Program-made: the position numbers and the translations under genes | Shown here: in pieces, positions 25,529-34,018 of the stretch | Layout of the letters: every line of letters starts with the position of its first letter | How positions within the stretch are numbered: position 1 is the first letter of the stretch | Notes under the pieces: generated by a model | Told to the model about the DNA's origin: nothing | The model's input: only the letters and a program-made list of their open reading frames with translations | Database searches by the model: none | Source: CAG-217 sp963605415 | Lineage (GTDB): Bacteria; Bacillota; Clostridia; Oscillospirales; Acutalibacteraceae | NCBI GenBank assembly: GCA_963605415.1 | Contig: CAVCUL010000002.1 | Location: 1 to 64,000, forward strand | Length of the DNA stretch: 64,000 nt | Reading direction: 5' to 3'

Positions 25529-26752
25529 ATGAAGATCAACCAAAACTTTTTTAAGATCGAAAGCTCTTATCTGTTTTCAACGGTAGCCAGAAAGCAGCGG
25601 GAGTACCAGGATGCCCACCCGGAGGCAGATATTATCCGTTTGTCCATCGGCGATGTGACCCGTCCGCTGGTGCCCAGCGTCATCGATGCTATGCACAAGG
25701 CGGTGGACGAGATGGCCAATGAGGCCACCTTCCGCGGTTATCCGCCGGAGCACGGCTATGACTTTATTCTGGACGCCATTCAGCAGCACGATTACGCTGC
25801 CCGTGGGGTCAATATTGAGAAGGACGAGATCTTTTTGTCCGACGGCGCCAAGTCCGACTGCGGCAATATCGGCGACCTGTTCAGCGTAGACAACAAGATC
25901 GCTGTGTGCGACCCGGTGTACCCGGTGTATGTGGACGCCAACACCATGGACGGCCGCAGCGGCGACAAGAACGCCGACGGCTTTTACGGCAATTTTATCT
26001 ATATGCCCTGCACAGAGGAGAATGGCTTTATGCCCGATCTGCCGGAGGAGACTCCGGATGTGATCTACCTGTGCTTCCCCAACAACCCCACCGGTATGTG
26101 CGCCACCAAATCACAGCTGAAAAAGTGGGTGGACTATGCGCTGGAAAAGGATGCACTGATTATTTTTGACAGCGCCTATGAGGCCTTTATTGTAGAGGAC
26201 GATGTGCCCCATTCTATTTATGAGATTGAGGGCGCTGAGAAGTGCGCCATTGAGTTGCGCTCGTTCTCCAAGACCGCCGGCTTTACCGGTGTGCGCTGCG
26301 GCTACACCGTAGTGCCCAAGGCCTGCGTGTTTGAGGGCAAGAGCCTGAACCCCATGTGGGCACGCCGCCAGGCCACCAAGTTTAATGGCGTCAGCTACAT
26401 TACCCAGCGGGCTGCCGAAGCGGTTTATACCGAGCAGGGGCAGAAAGAGATCAAAGAGACCCTGGCCTACTATCAGAAGAACGCTAAGGTGATCTTTGAG
26501 GGTATGCAGGCTGCCGGGTTTACCTGCTACGGCGCAGTGAACTCTCCCTATGTGTGGCTGAAGGTGCCGGAGGGCATGACCAGCTGGGAGTTCTTTGATC
26601 TGCTGCTGGACAAGACCCATGTGGTGGGCACCCCCGGCTCCGGTTTCGGTCCCTCCGGTGAGGGTTTCTTCCGGCTCACTGCCTTTGGCAACGCGGATAA
26701 GACCGTTGAGGCTGTGGAGCGGATCAAGGCTTACTTTACCCAGAACAAATAA
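25529..26752 (+). CDS. dapL: LL-diaminopimelate aminotransferase
   Basis: Converts tetrahydrodipicolinate directly to LL-diaminopimelate using glutamate, bypassing the succinylase, acetylase and dehydrogenase routes. The 407-residue PLP enzyme has IRLSIGDVTRPLVPSV near its N-terminus, FPNNPTG (184-190), FDSAYEAF and the PLP lysine Lys248 in SFSKTAGFTG. AGGAGG lies upstream of the ATG. With dapF it completes the route to meso-DAP. Confidence 0.97.
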   Translation: MKINQNFFKIESSYLFSTVARKQREYQDAHPEADIIRLSIGDVTRPLVPSVIDAMHKAVDEMANEATFRGYPPEHGYDFILDAIQQHDYAARGVNIEKDEIFLSDGAKSDCGNIGDLFSVDNKIAVCDPVYPVYVDANTMDGRSGDKNADGFYGNFIYMPCTEENGFMPDLPEETPDVIYLCFPNNPTGMCATKSQLKKWVDYALEKDALIIFDSAYEAFIVEDDVPHSIYEIEGAEKCAIELRSFSKTAGFTGVRCGYTVVPKACVFEGKSLNPMWARRQATKFNGVSYITQRAAEAVYTEQGQKEIKETLAYYQKNAKVIFEGMQAAGFTCYGAVNSPYVWLKVPEGMTSWEFFDLLLDKTHVVGTPGSGFGPSGEGFFRLTAFGNADKTVEAVERIKAYFTQNK

Positions 26753-26800
26753 GAACAGACTCTTAAAATCTACCAATCTTTTTGCAGAGGAGAATGCGTT

Positions 26801-27511
26801 ATGAATAAGACAGAACAGCTTTATGAAGGCAAGGCCAAGAAGGTGTGGGCCACCGAGGATCCTACCATCGTGATTGTGGACTACAAGGACGATGCCACCG
26901 CCTTTAACGGTCTGAAGAAGGGTACTATCGTGGGCAAAGGCGTTGTGAACAACAAAATGTCCAATTACTTAATGCAGATTTTGGAGAAGCACGGCGTACC
27001 CACCCACTTTGTGGAGGAGCTTTCCGATCGGGAGACTGCTGTGAAGAAAGTGACCATCGTGCCGTTGGAAGTCATTATCCGCAACCGGGCTGCCGGCTCC
27101 ATCTGCAAGCGTCTGGGTCTGGAAGAGGGTATGGACTTTACCCAGCCGTCCATTGAATTCTCCTATAAAGACGACGATTTGGGCGATCCGCTGATCAACG
27201 GTTACCATGCGGTCAGCTGTGGTTTTGCCACCCAGGAGGATGTGGACACCATTAAGGCGATGGCCTTTAAGGTGAACGATGTGCTGAAAGAATACTTTGC
27301 TTCCATTGGCGTAGAGCTGATCGACTTTAAGCTGGAGTTCGGCAAGACCGCAGACGGCCAGATCGTGCTGGCAGACGAGATCAGCCCGGACACCTGCCGC
27401 TTTTGGGACATTCAGACCCACGAGAAGCTGGACAAGGACCGTTTCCGTCGGGACCTGGGCGGTGTTGAGGACGCATATAAAGAGATGATGAAGAGAGTAG
27501 GGCTGGACTAA
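26801..27511 (+). CDS. purC: SAICAR synthase
   Basis: Ligates aspartate to CAIR in purine synthesis. The 236-residue protein has YEGKAKKVW (the nucleotide-binding opening), EVIIRNRAAGS and the signature LADEISPDTCRFWD. AGAGGAG precedes the ATG. Its TAA shares a base with the purB ATG (TAATG), so the two genes are translationally coupled. Confidence 0.97.
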   Translation: MNKTEQLYEGKAKKVWATEDPTIVIVDYKDDATAFNGLKKGTIVGKGVVNNKMSNYLMQILEKHGVPTHFVEELSDRETAVKKVTIVPLEVIIRNRAAGSICKRLGLEEGMDFTQPSIEFSYKDDDLGDPLINGYHAVSCGFATQEDVDTIKAMAFKVNDVLKEYFASIGVELIDFKLEFGKTADGQIVLADEISPDTCRFWDIQTHEKLDKDRFRRDLGGVEDAYKEMMKRVGLD

Positions 27512-28944
27512 TGCAGACAGATACTTATAATTCTCCCTTTAACGCCCGCTATGCCAGCAAGGAAATGCAGTATATCTACTCCCCGGATTTTAAGTTCAAA
27601 ACCTGGCGGAAGCTGTGGATCGCCCTGGCAGAGGCGGAGCACGAGCTGGGGCTGAATGTGACCCAGGCGCAGATCGACGAGCTGAAAGCCCACGCCGAGG
27701 ACATTAACTACGATGTGGCCCGGGAGCGGGAGAAGCAGGTGCGCCATGATGTGATGAGCCATGTGTATGCCTATGGGGTGCAGTGCCCCAAGGCCAAGCC
27801 CATTATCCACCTGGGCGCTACCTCCTGCTATGTGGGTGACAATACGGATGTGATCACCATGCGGGAGGCTCTTCTGCTGATCAAGAAAAAGTTGGTGAAC
27901 GCCATTGCCAGCGTGGCCAAGTTCGCCGACCAGTACAAGGATATGCCCTGCCTGGGCTTTACCCACTTCCAGCCGGCTCAGCCCACCACCGTGGGCAAGC
28001 GCGCCACTCTGTGGCTAATGGACCTGGTGATGGATTACGAAGAGGTGTGCCATGTGCTGGACACCTTAATGTTGCTGGGCTCCAAGGGCACCACCGGCAC
28101 CCAGGCCAGCTTCCTGGAGCTGTTTGACGGCGACCACGAGAAGTGCAAGGCACTGGACCGCAAGATCGCAGAGAAGATGGGCTTTAAGGCCTGTTTCCCG
28201 GTGAGCGGCCAAACCTATGCCCGCAAGCTGGACACCATTGTGTGCAACTGCCTGGGGCTGATCGCCCAGAGCTGCTGCAAGTTCTCCAATGACCTGCGGC
28301 TGCTGCAAAATCTGAAAGAGATCGAGGAGCCTTTTGAGAAGAACCAGATCGGCTCTTCTGCTATGGCTTATAAGCGCAATCCCATGCGCAGCGAGCGGAT
28401 CGCTTCTCTGTCCCGCTATGTGATGATCGACGCGCTGAACCCGGCCTGGACAGCCTCTGCCCAGTGGTTTGAGCGCACGCTGGACGACTCTGCTAACAAG
28501 CGGGTCAGCGTGGCTGAGGCGTTCCTGGCGACGGACGGGATCTTGGACCTGTATATCAATGTGACCTCCGGGCTGGTGGTGTACCCCAAGGTGATCCACG
28601 CCCGCCTGATGAGCGAACTGCCTTTTATGGCAACCGAGAACATTATGATGGACGCGGTGAAGAAGGGCGGCGACCGTCAGGAACTGCATGAGAAGATCCG
28701 CCAGCACTCCATGGCTGCCGGCGCTGTAGTGAAGGTAGAGGGCGGCAAGAACGATCTGGTGGATCGCATTGCTGCGGACCCGGCCTTTATGACCACCAAG
28801 GAGGAGATCCTGGCCATCTTAAAGCCGGAGAACTTTGTGGGCCGCGCGCCGGAGCAGACCGCCGACTTCTTAAATGAAGTGGTGGCCCCCATTCTGGTAA
28901 AAGAAAAGGACCTGCTTGGCGTAGATGTGGAGATCAATGTATAA
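27511..28944 (+). CDS. purB: Adenylosuccinate lyase
   Basis: Cleaves SAICAR and adenylosuccinate, two steps of purine synthesis; the first follows directly on PurC. The 477-residue protein belongs to the fumarase/aspartase superfamily, with GSSAMAYKRNPMRSER as its signature (catalytic serine loop) and THFQPAQPTTVGKR as the second conserved region. A strong terminator follows. Confidence 0.97.
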   Translation: MQTDTYNSPFNARYASKEMQYIYSPDFKFKTWRKLWIALAEAEHELGLNVTQAQIDELKAHAEDINYDVAREREKQVRHDVMSHVYAYGVQCPKAKPIIHLGATSCYVGDNTDVITMREALLLIKKKLVNAIASVAKFADQYKDMPCLGFTHFQPAQPTTVGKRATLWLMDLVMDYEEVCHVLDTLMLLGSKGTTGTQASFLELFDGDHEKCKALDRKIAEKMGFKACFPVSGQTYARKLDTIVCNCLGLIAQSCCKFSNDLRLLQNLKEIEEPFEKNQIGSSAMAYKRNPMRSERIASLSRYVMIDALNPAWTASAQWFERTLDDSANKRVSVAEAFLATDGILDLYINVTSGLVVYPKVIHARLMSELPFMATENIMMDAVKKGGDRQELHEKIRQHSMAAGAVVKVEGGKNDLVDRIAADPAFMTTKEEILAILKPENFVGRAPEQTADFLNEVVAPILVKEKDLLGVDVEINV

Positions 28945-28974
28945 CCTCTGCGCGTAAATGCAAAATAGCAAAAC

Positions 28975-29006
28975 AAAAACGCATCCAATCATAGGATGCG
29001 TTTTTT
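28975..29006 (+). terminator. Terminator after purB
   Basis: AAAAACGCATCC (28975-28986) pairs with GGATGCGTTTTTT (28994-29006) around a seven-base loop, followed by the T run. Confidence 0.88.
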
Positions 29007-29020
29007 CTATGGATTTGGCG

Positions 29021-29046
29021 GTTCGATGTGGGCATCGAACCCTACA
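29021..29046. repeat. Extragenic palindrome of the CCCTACAA type
   Basis: GTTCGATG-TGGG-CATCGAAC (29021-29040) is a perfect palindrome followed by CCTACAA. It shares the TGGG loop and ending with the units at 14 kb and 59 kb. Confidence 0.65.
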
Positions 29047-29054
29047 AATGGGAC

Positions 29055-30623
29055 TTATTTATCTTGTGCCAGGACTTCTTTGGCCTGGGGGGTATTGGGG
29101 CCGACGGTGATCAGGTCAATGTCGGGGTCAATGCCGTAGAACATCTTATACCGCTCTTCCCAAACGGAGCCGTCCTGGGGGGTGCTGCCCCGGATATAAT
29201 CGCTGGTATAGGCCGGGTACATGGGCAGGTACACCTTTTTCTCCCCTCGGTCGATCTGCGCCTGCACATAGGCTTCCCGCCCGTCAGAATAGCCTTTGAT
29301 CTGCACAAACACGGTGGCGTAGAACACACCCAGTGCAATCAGACAGGCGGCAAATACGGCACCTGCGGTTTGCTTGGCCTTGGGCTTGTTGGCGGTATCC
29401 CGATAGATCAGGTCAAACAGCAGTGCCGCCAGCAGCATAAACATGGTGTAGCAGGGCAGAAAGCAGCGTGCGGTTAAGGGAGTCACAATAAACAGCGGCG
29501 TGCAGAACACATACACGCTCACCAGGGCAAAGAGCATTTGGCCCTTGCGGCGACGGCTTTGGATCCCTAAAAGAATGCACAGCAGCAGCGCAATGGAAAA
29601 CAGCAGGGTAAAGGCAAAGCGCCAGCCGGGGGCAATGGAATTGCGGGCAATATTGCTTCCGGCAATTTTCGCCCATATGGTAAGCACGCAGCTGTAAGTG
29701 GTGTAAGCCACCAGCACCCCGGCGCTGACGGTGAGCCATACCCGGCGGCCCTTGGTGACGCCGCCTTTTTTGAACAGGCGGTGCAGCACAATGCAAAACA
29801 GCGTGACCAGCAGCACATTCATCAGGGCGTTGCACTCGGTCAGGTAGTTGGAAATGCGGATGATATTGCCACCGATGGTGTCAAAATACTGCTGCACAGT
29901 ACCGCCTACCGCCACGGAGCGGTAGCTGAACTGGTCTTTGCCGGAGGAGATAAAGCCGTAGGCGCTGTTGGTAAACATCACCCCGGCGCCGATGATAGCG
30001 CCTGCCAGGAAGCACCAGTGGGTGGCATAGGTCTTATGGTGCTTGACCTTGGAGAAAATCAGCACCGCCACTGCCAGCACCAGGTTGTACAGGGTTACAT
30101 GCTCCATAAACAGAGCGCCGCACCCGCCGATGAGCAGCGCGCACAGCGGGCTCCATTTGCTTTGCACCGGCGCCGTGTCACCCCACAGGTCCCACACCAG
30201 CAGCAGATAGCACAAGGTAAGCAGCACCGGCGGCATGTAGTTGGAAAAGCCGCTGGCCCACTCCACTGTTTGGCGAAACAAGTCTGCGGGCATGACCGCC
30301 ACGCCCAGCAGGCACAGGGGGAACAGCAAAAACAATTTTTTGTTGGCCAGGTGGCTTACCAGCAGCGGCAGCGCCAGCACCCCGGCGGTCATTAAAACAA
30401 TCTTTGCCGGTAGGGAGCGGGTGAGCACCATCACCAGCAGATTACCCAGGTAGCGACCGTTATAGCCGACAAAATGGTTTTGCAGTCGCTCCAGCCCCAC
30501 CTGGCTGCCCCACGCCCAGTCATCCTTAAAGTACGGCACGCACCACAGCATGGCGGCCACCGCGGCTACGGACAGCAGTACCGTCAGCAGCCGCAGGGGC
30601 TTATTCTTTTGGATTTCTTCCAT
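29055..30623 (-). CDS. DUF6056-type multi-spanning membrane protein
   Basis: A 522-residue integral membrane protein with about 11-12 hydrophobic segments. The first external loop carries the family-like KDDWAWGSQ and a following HFVGYNGRYLGN; this YNGRYxGN signature is typical of DUF6056 and the wider GT-C glycosyltransferase-like group. The C-terminal 90 residues are soluble, with KKVYLPMYPAY and SDYIRGST. The likely role is transfer of a sugar from a lipid carrier to a cell-surface polymer, inferred from fold only. GGAG lies upstream of the ATG. It is a single gene, convergent with purB. Confidence 0.78.
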   Translation of the reverse strand: MEEIQKNKPLRLLTVLLSVAAVAAMLWCVPYFKDDWAWGSQVGLERLQNHFVGYNGRYLGNLLVMVLTRSLPAKIVLMTAGVLALPLLVSHLANKKLFLLFPLCLLGVAVMPADLFRQTVEWASGFSNYMPPVLLTLCYLLLVWDLWGDTAPVQSKWSPLCALLIGGCGALFMEHVTLYNLVLAVAVLIFSKVKHHKTYATHWCFLAGAIIGAGVMFTNSAYGFISSGKDQFSYRSVAVGGTVQQYFDTIGGNIIRISNYLTECNALMNVLLVTLFCIVLHRLFKKGGVTKGRRVWLTVSAGVLVAYTTYSCVLTIWAKIAGSNIARNSIAPGWRFAFTLLFSIALLLCILLGIQSRRRKGQMLFALVSVYVFCTPLFIVTPLTARCFLPCYTMFMLLAALLFDLIYRDTANKPKAKQTAGAVFAACLIALGVFYATVFVQIKGYSDGREAYVQAQIDRGEKKVYLPMYPAYTSDYIRGSTPQDGSVWEERYKMFYGIDPDIDLITVGPNTPQAKEVLAQDK

Positions 30624-30802
30624 AAAATGATTCTCCGTTTTGCGATTTCGTTGTTTCTTCTTTCTTTGATACCTATTATAAGTATATCAAATATACAACG
30701 CAGGTTGGAATTAGTCAATACTTTTTTATTTTGCGCTTCAGGGTGGAAAAGGTGCGGCAGCTTGTGTATAATAGGTAAAGAGAAACTCTGCGGAGGAAGT
30801 TT

Positions 30803-31750
30803 ATGAAAAAGTTTTTGCAGCGCTTTTTTTGTGCGCTGCTGTCTTTGATGCTGGTGCTGACGGTGGGAACGGCTGTGGCTGTGCCGGTGGTGATCCGCAG
30901 TCGCGGAGATCTGACGGACTATGTAGTCAGCGAGGAATTTCAGGAGAGCATCGCTAAGTCGAGTACCAAGCGGGCAAAAAATACGCTTGCCCGCATTATG
31001 AGCGCCAATTTACTGGTACATTATGAGAGTTGGGGCGGCACGGACGCCCACAAGCGGGCCAAAATGTTCTTGCAGGTGCTGGACACCTACCAGCCGGATG
31101 TGGTGGCAGTGCAGGAGATGAGCGACCAGTGGTACTGCTGCCTGATGCAGAACCGGGGCAGCTACAAACTGCTGTATCCGTTGCGTACCGGCGCGCTGGT
31201 GCATATGACCGGCCTGTTGTATAACAGCGATCGGGTGACCTTGCTTGAGCAGGGTGATGTGGCCTACGATCAGGGGGATAATGTGCGCCTGCGCCGAATT
31301 GTGTGGGGACTGTTTCAGAACAATCAGTCCGGCGAAAAATATATTGTATCATCCACCCATTTGGACCTGATCCGTAGTGGTAAGGAAAAGGCGGAGCAGG
31401 CAGTGATGGAGAGCCAGGCGGACCAGGCCACGGCGCTTTCCAGGTCTCTGGCGGCACAGTACAAGTGCCCGGTGTTTGCCTGCGGCGACTTTAATGCTAT
31501 GGACGGTGGCGGGTACGACCCGGTATATGACGCACCGGAGATTTATACCCGGCTGGCAAAGGGTATGACGGACACCAAGACCCTGGCGGCCAAGACCAAA
31601 AGCGGCAACAACAAGAAGGCCGCTGCCCCCACCTACGACCATATTTTCCTCACCGGCAGCGCCAAGGTGCAGTGCTACGGTATTCTCTCGGACGGGGTTA
31701 TGGACGCTATGTCTGACCACTATCCCATTTGTGTAGATGTAAAAATCTAA
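30803..31750 (+). CDS. Secreted endonuclease/exonuclease/phosphatase-family protein
   Basis: A 315-residue protein with an N-terminal signal or anchor helix (residues 8-30) and the EEP fold. Motifs in order are a SANLL strand, VVAVQEMS (metal-binding Glu), SSTHLDL, CGDFNAM (Asp and Asn), YDHIFLTG and SDHYPI (catalytic Asp-His). All catalytic motifs are intact. Members include DNases, sphingomyelinases and inositol phosphatases, and the substrate cannot be read from sequence. GGAGG lies just upstream. A TATAAT at 30767-30772 is a likely -10, with a poor -35. Confidence 0.85.
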   Translation: MKKFLQRFFCALLSLMLVLTVGTAVAVPVVIRSRGDLTDYVVSEEFQESIAKSSTKRAKNTLARIMSANLLVHYESWGGTDAHKRAKMFLQVLDTYQPDVVAVQEMSDQWYCCLMQNRGSYKLLYPLRTGALVHMTGLLYNSDRVTLLEQGDVAYDQGDNVRLRRIVWGLFQNNQSGEKYIVSSTHLDLIRSGKEKAEQAVMESQADQATALSRSLAAQYKCPVFACGDFNAMDGGGYDPVYDAPEIYTRLAKGMTDTKTLAAKTKSGNNKKAAAPTYDHIFLTGSAKVQCYGILSDGVMDAMSDHYPICVDVKI

Positions 31751-31760
31751 GGCAGACAGC

Positions 31761-31804
31761 AAAATGCCCCGATGAAACCGATTGGCTTCATCGGGGCGTT
31801 TTTT
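31761..31804. terminator. Bidirectional terminator
   Basis: GCCCCGATGAA (31766-31776) pairs with TTCATCGGGGC (31787-31797), with AAAAT on the left and GTTTTTTA on the right, between two converging genes. Confidence 0.85.
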
Positions 31805-32843
31805 ATTTTGCCTGGTAATCTTTTTTGTTTTGGCGGGAGGTTTGCTCGCCGTCTCCCACATAGATTTCCGGGTACCATTTGTTAAAGGGGGCATAGGGGT
31901 TCTTTTCCCCTTTTTCGTCAAAGTATGCCTGGGGGTACTGGGGCGTTTGCACATCCCGTACATCCCGCACTTCACCGTCCTTGGCGGCCACCAGCACAAA
32001 TTTCCATCCCGGGTGCAGCTGACTCTCTGTAGAAAGGGTCAGCAGATGATCCGCCCGGTTCAGGGTGCGGGTGCTGGTATAGATCATCCGATTGGTCAGT
32101 CGGGCGTAAAACTGCTTATAGCTGTCTGCCGTCATGTTGCCGGTCACATTGTAGGGAAAGCAGTAGCCCTTGTCGTCCTTGGCCTTGGTGTTCACATACA
32201 GGGCGCCTACCACCTGCCACTGCCCGGTCTCAAACAGGGAATTGTAGGTGAGGGTGGTGCCGCTGCTGTTGCAGGCGGCGGCACTGCCGTAAGCCTGTTC
32301 CAAATCAGATAATTGCGTGCCGGCGCCGTAAATAACAGTGTTAAACCCAAACTGCAGCGGATCACTGCCGCTGTCCAGATACGGCTGGCTTTCGTTTTTG
32401 GTCTTGGACACGGCCAGCTCGCCGCTGTTGCCGTAAGTTAAAAAGCCGGCAACCTGCTGGTCCTTGCCGTAGGCATCGCAGTATTGCTCCAGCATACCTG
32501 TTGGGTAGTCAATGCCGTATTTGGCTTCATAGGGTTTTAAGTAGGCATCTTGGCGGCTGCTATGTATGGCGGGAAGGACAAAGGCCAGCGCCACAGCCAC
32601 CGCCAGGCACACCAGCGCAATCCACAGCCCTCGTTTTTGCTTTTTGCTCAGCGGGCGGCGGGGCGCTTTTTCCTTTTTGGGCGGCTTTTCTTCCTTGCGG
32701 GGCGTTTCCCTTTTCGTCGGCGCCGGCATTTCTTCCGCCAAAGCAGGCGGCTCTGCCGGCTCCTCTTTCCGCCGGGTGCGGCTTTGCTGAAAGTCGGCTA
32801 AAATCCGGTCGATCTCCTCGTTGGGGTCTTTGCGCGGCTCCAT
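31803..32843 (-). CDS. Sortase-B-like protein lacking the catalytic triad
   Basis: A 346-residue protein: a charged Pro/Lys/Glu-rich cytoplasmic head (1-70), one membrane helix (about 73-93), then an external domain. The external part follows the class B sortase order: FNTVIYGAG (167-175) where sortases have NxVIYGHN, TLTYNSLFETGQWQVVGALYV (197-217) as in the SrtB core, and LLTLSTES...WKFVLVA (267-286) where sortases have LTLSTCT...RLVVVG. His is replaced by Ala174, Cys by Glu273 and Arg by Lys281, so transpeptidase activity should be absent. It ends the minus operon, one base from thiI. It may be a binding protein or scaffold. Confidence 0.68.
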   Translation of the reverse strand: MEPRKDPNEEIDRILADFQQSRTRRKEEPAEPPALAEEMPAPTKRETPRKEEKPPKKEKAPRRPLSKKQKRGLWIALVCLAVAVALAFVLPAIHSSRQDAYLKPYEAKYGIDYPTGMLEQYCDAYGKDQQVAGFLTYGNSGELAVSKTKNESQPYLDSGSDPLQFGFNTVIYGAGTQLSDLEQAYGSAAACNSSGTTLTYNSLFETGQWQVVGALYVNTKAKDDKGYCFPYNVTGNMTADSYKQFYARLTNRMIYTSTRTLNRADHLLTLSTESQLHPGWKFVLVAAKDGEVRDVRDVQTPQYPQAYFDEKGEKNPYAPFNKWYPEIYVGDGEQTSRQNKKDYQAK

Positions 32844-34015
32844 TATTTGATCACAACTTTCTTTACACCGGCCACGGCCCGGTCCATCATTTCGTCCAGA
32901 TTTTCCATATTCGCCTCGGCTTTCAGCACATCGTCCAGCCGGGGCTTGGTCTTGGGGTGTTTGGGGGTAAAGACGGTGCAGCAGTCCTCGTATGGCTCAA
33001 TGGAGGTCTCAAAGGTGTCGATCTTGCGAGAGATGGCAATGATCTCATCCTTGTCCATACCGATACAGGGACGGAACACCGGCATATCCGCTGCGCAGTC
33101 TGTGCACGCCAGCGCGTACATGGTCTGGCTGGCTACCTGTCCTACGGACTCGCCGGTGATCAGGGCGTGGCAGTTTTGGCTTTTTGCAATGCGGGCGCTG
33201 ATCATCATCATCACCCGGCGCATAATAATGGTAAAGTATTCTTCCGGGCACTTGTCCCGAATTTGCTCTTGAATTTCCGTAAACGGCACCACAAAGGTGG
33301 TGATCCAGCCGCTGTACCGGGCCACTTTCTTCAGCAGCTCCATCACTTTCATCTCCGCCAGCTCGCTGGTGTACGGGGGAGAGGCAAAGTGCACAGCCAC
33401 CAGTTCGATCCCGCGCTTGGCCATCATATAAGAGGCCACCGGGGAGTCAATGCCGCCGCTGATGAGTACCGCTGCGCGGCCGCCGGTGCCGGTGGGCATA
33501 CCCCCTGCGCCGTGCAGGTTGTTACCCCGCACAAAGGCGTAGCGGTCCCGTACCTCTACGGTGACGGTAATGTCCGGGTTGTGCACATCCACCTTTAGGT
33601 GATGGAACCGGCGCAGAATGCGACCGCCCATCTCCCGGCAGATCTCCGGCGATTTCATGGGGAATTTTTTGTCGCTGCGCTTGGCCTCTACCTTAAAGGT
33701 TTTGGCGTCCTCCAGCGGTTCCTTCAGGTATTCCAGCGCAGTGGCTGCAATGTCCTCTATATCTTTTTCACACACGGCGGCCCGGGACAGGGCGGCAATG
33801 CCAAACACCCGGGTCAGGGCGTCTACCGTGTCGTCCAAGTCTGTGTCCGGGTCCTCCGGCTCCACCATAATGGTGCTTTGACTCTTGGTAAACTGGAAGG
33901 TGCCCAGGGGCGCCAGGTGGCGGCGCATATTCTTAATAAGCACATCTTCAAAGGAACTGCGGTTCAGTCCCTTGAGTGCCAGCTCGCCGTTTTTAATCAG
34001 TACGATCTCTCGCAT
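32843..34015 (-). CDS. thiI: tRNA 4-thiouridine synthase ThiI
   Basis: Adenylates U8 of tRNA and inserts sulfur. The 390-residue protein has the ferredoxin-like and THUMP domains (1-170), then the PP-loop ISGGIDSPVASYMM (near 184-197). It stops before any rhodanese domain, as in Bacillus-type ThiI, which takes sulfur from a dedicated cysteine desulfurase. That desulfurase is the gene directly upstream (4 bases). Its ATG overlaps nothing upstream, and its stop shares a base with the start of the sortase-like gene. Confidence 0.96.
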   Translation of the reverse strand: MREIVLIKNGELALKGLNRSSFEDVLIKNMRRHLAPLGTFQFTKSQSTIMVEPEDPDTDLDDTVDALTRVFGIAALSRAAVCEKDIEDIAATALEYLKEPLEDAKTFKVEAKRSDKKFPMKSPEICREMGGRILRRFHHLKVDVHNPDITVTVEVRDRYAFVRGNNLHGAGGMPTGTGGRAAVLISGGIDSPVASYMMAKRGIELVAVHFASPPYTSELAEMKVMELLKKVARYSGWITTFVVPFTEIQEQIRDKCPEEYFTIIMRRVMMMISARIAKSQNCHALITGESVGQVASQTMYALACTDCAADMPVFRPCIGMDKDEIIAISRKIDTFETSIEPYEDCCTVFTPKHPKTKPRLDDVLKAEANMENLDEMMDRAVAGVKKVVIK

Positions 34016-34018
34016 AGG

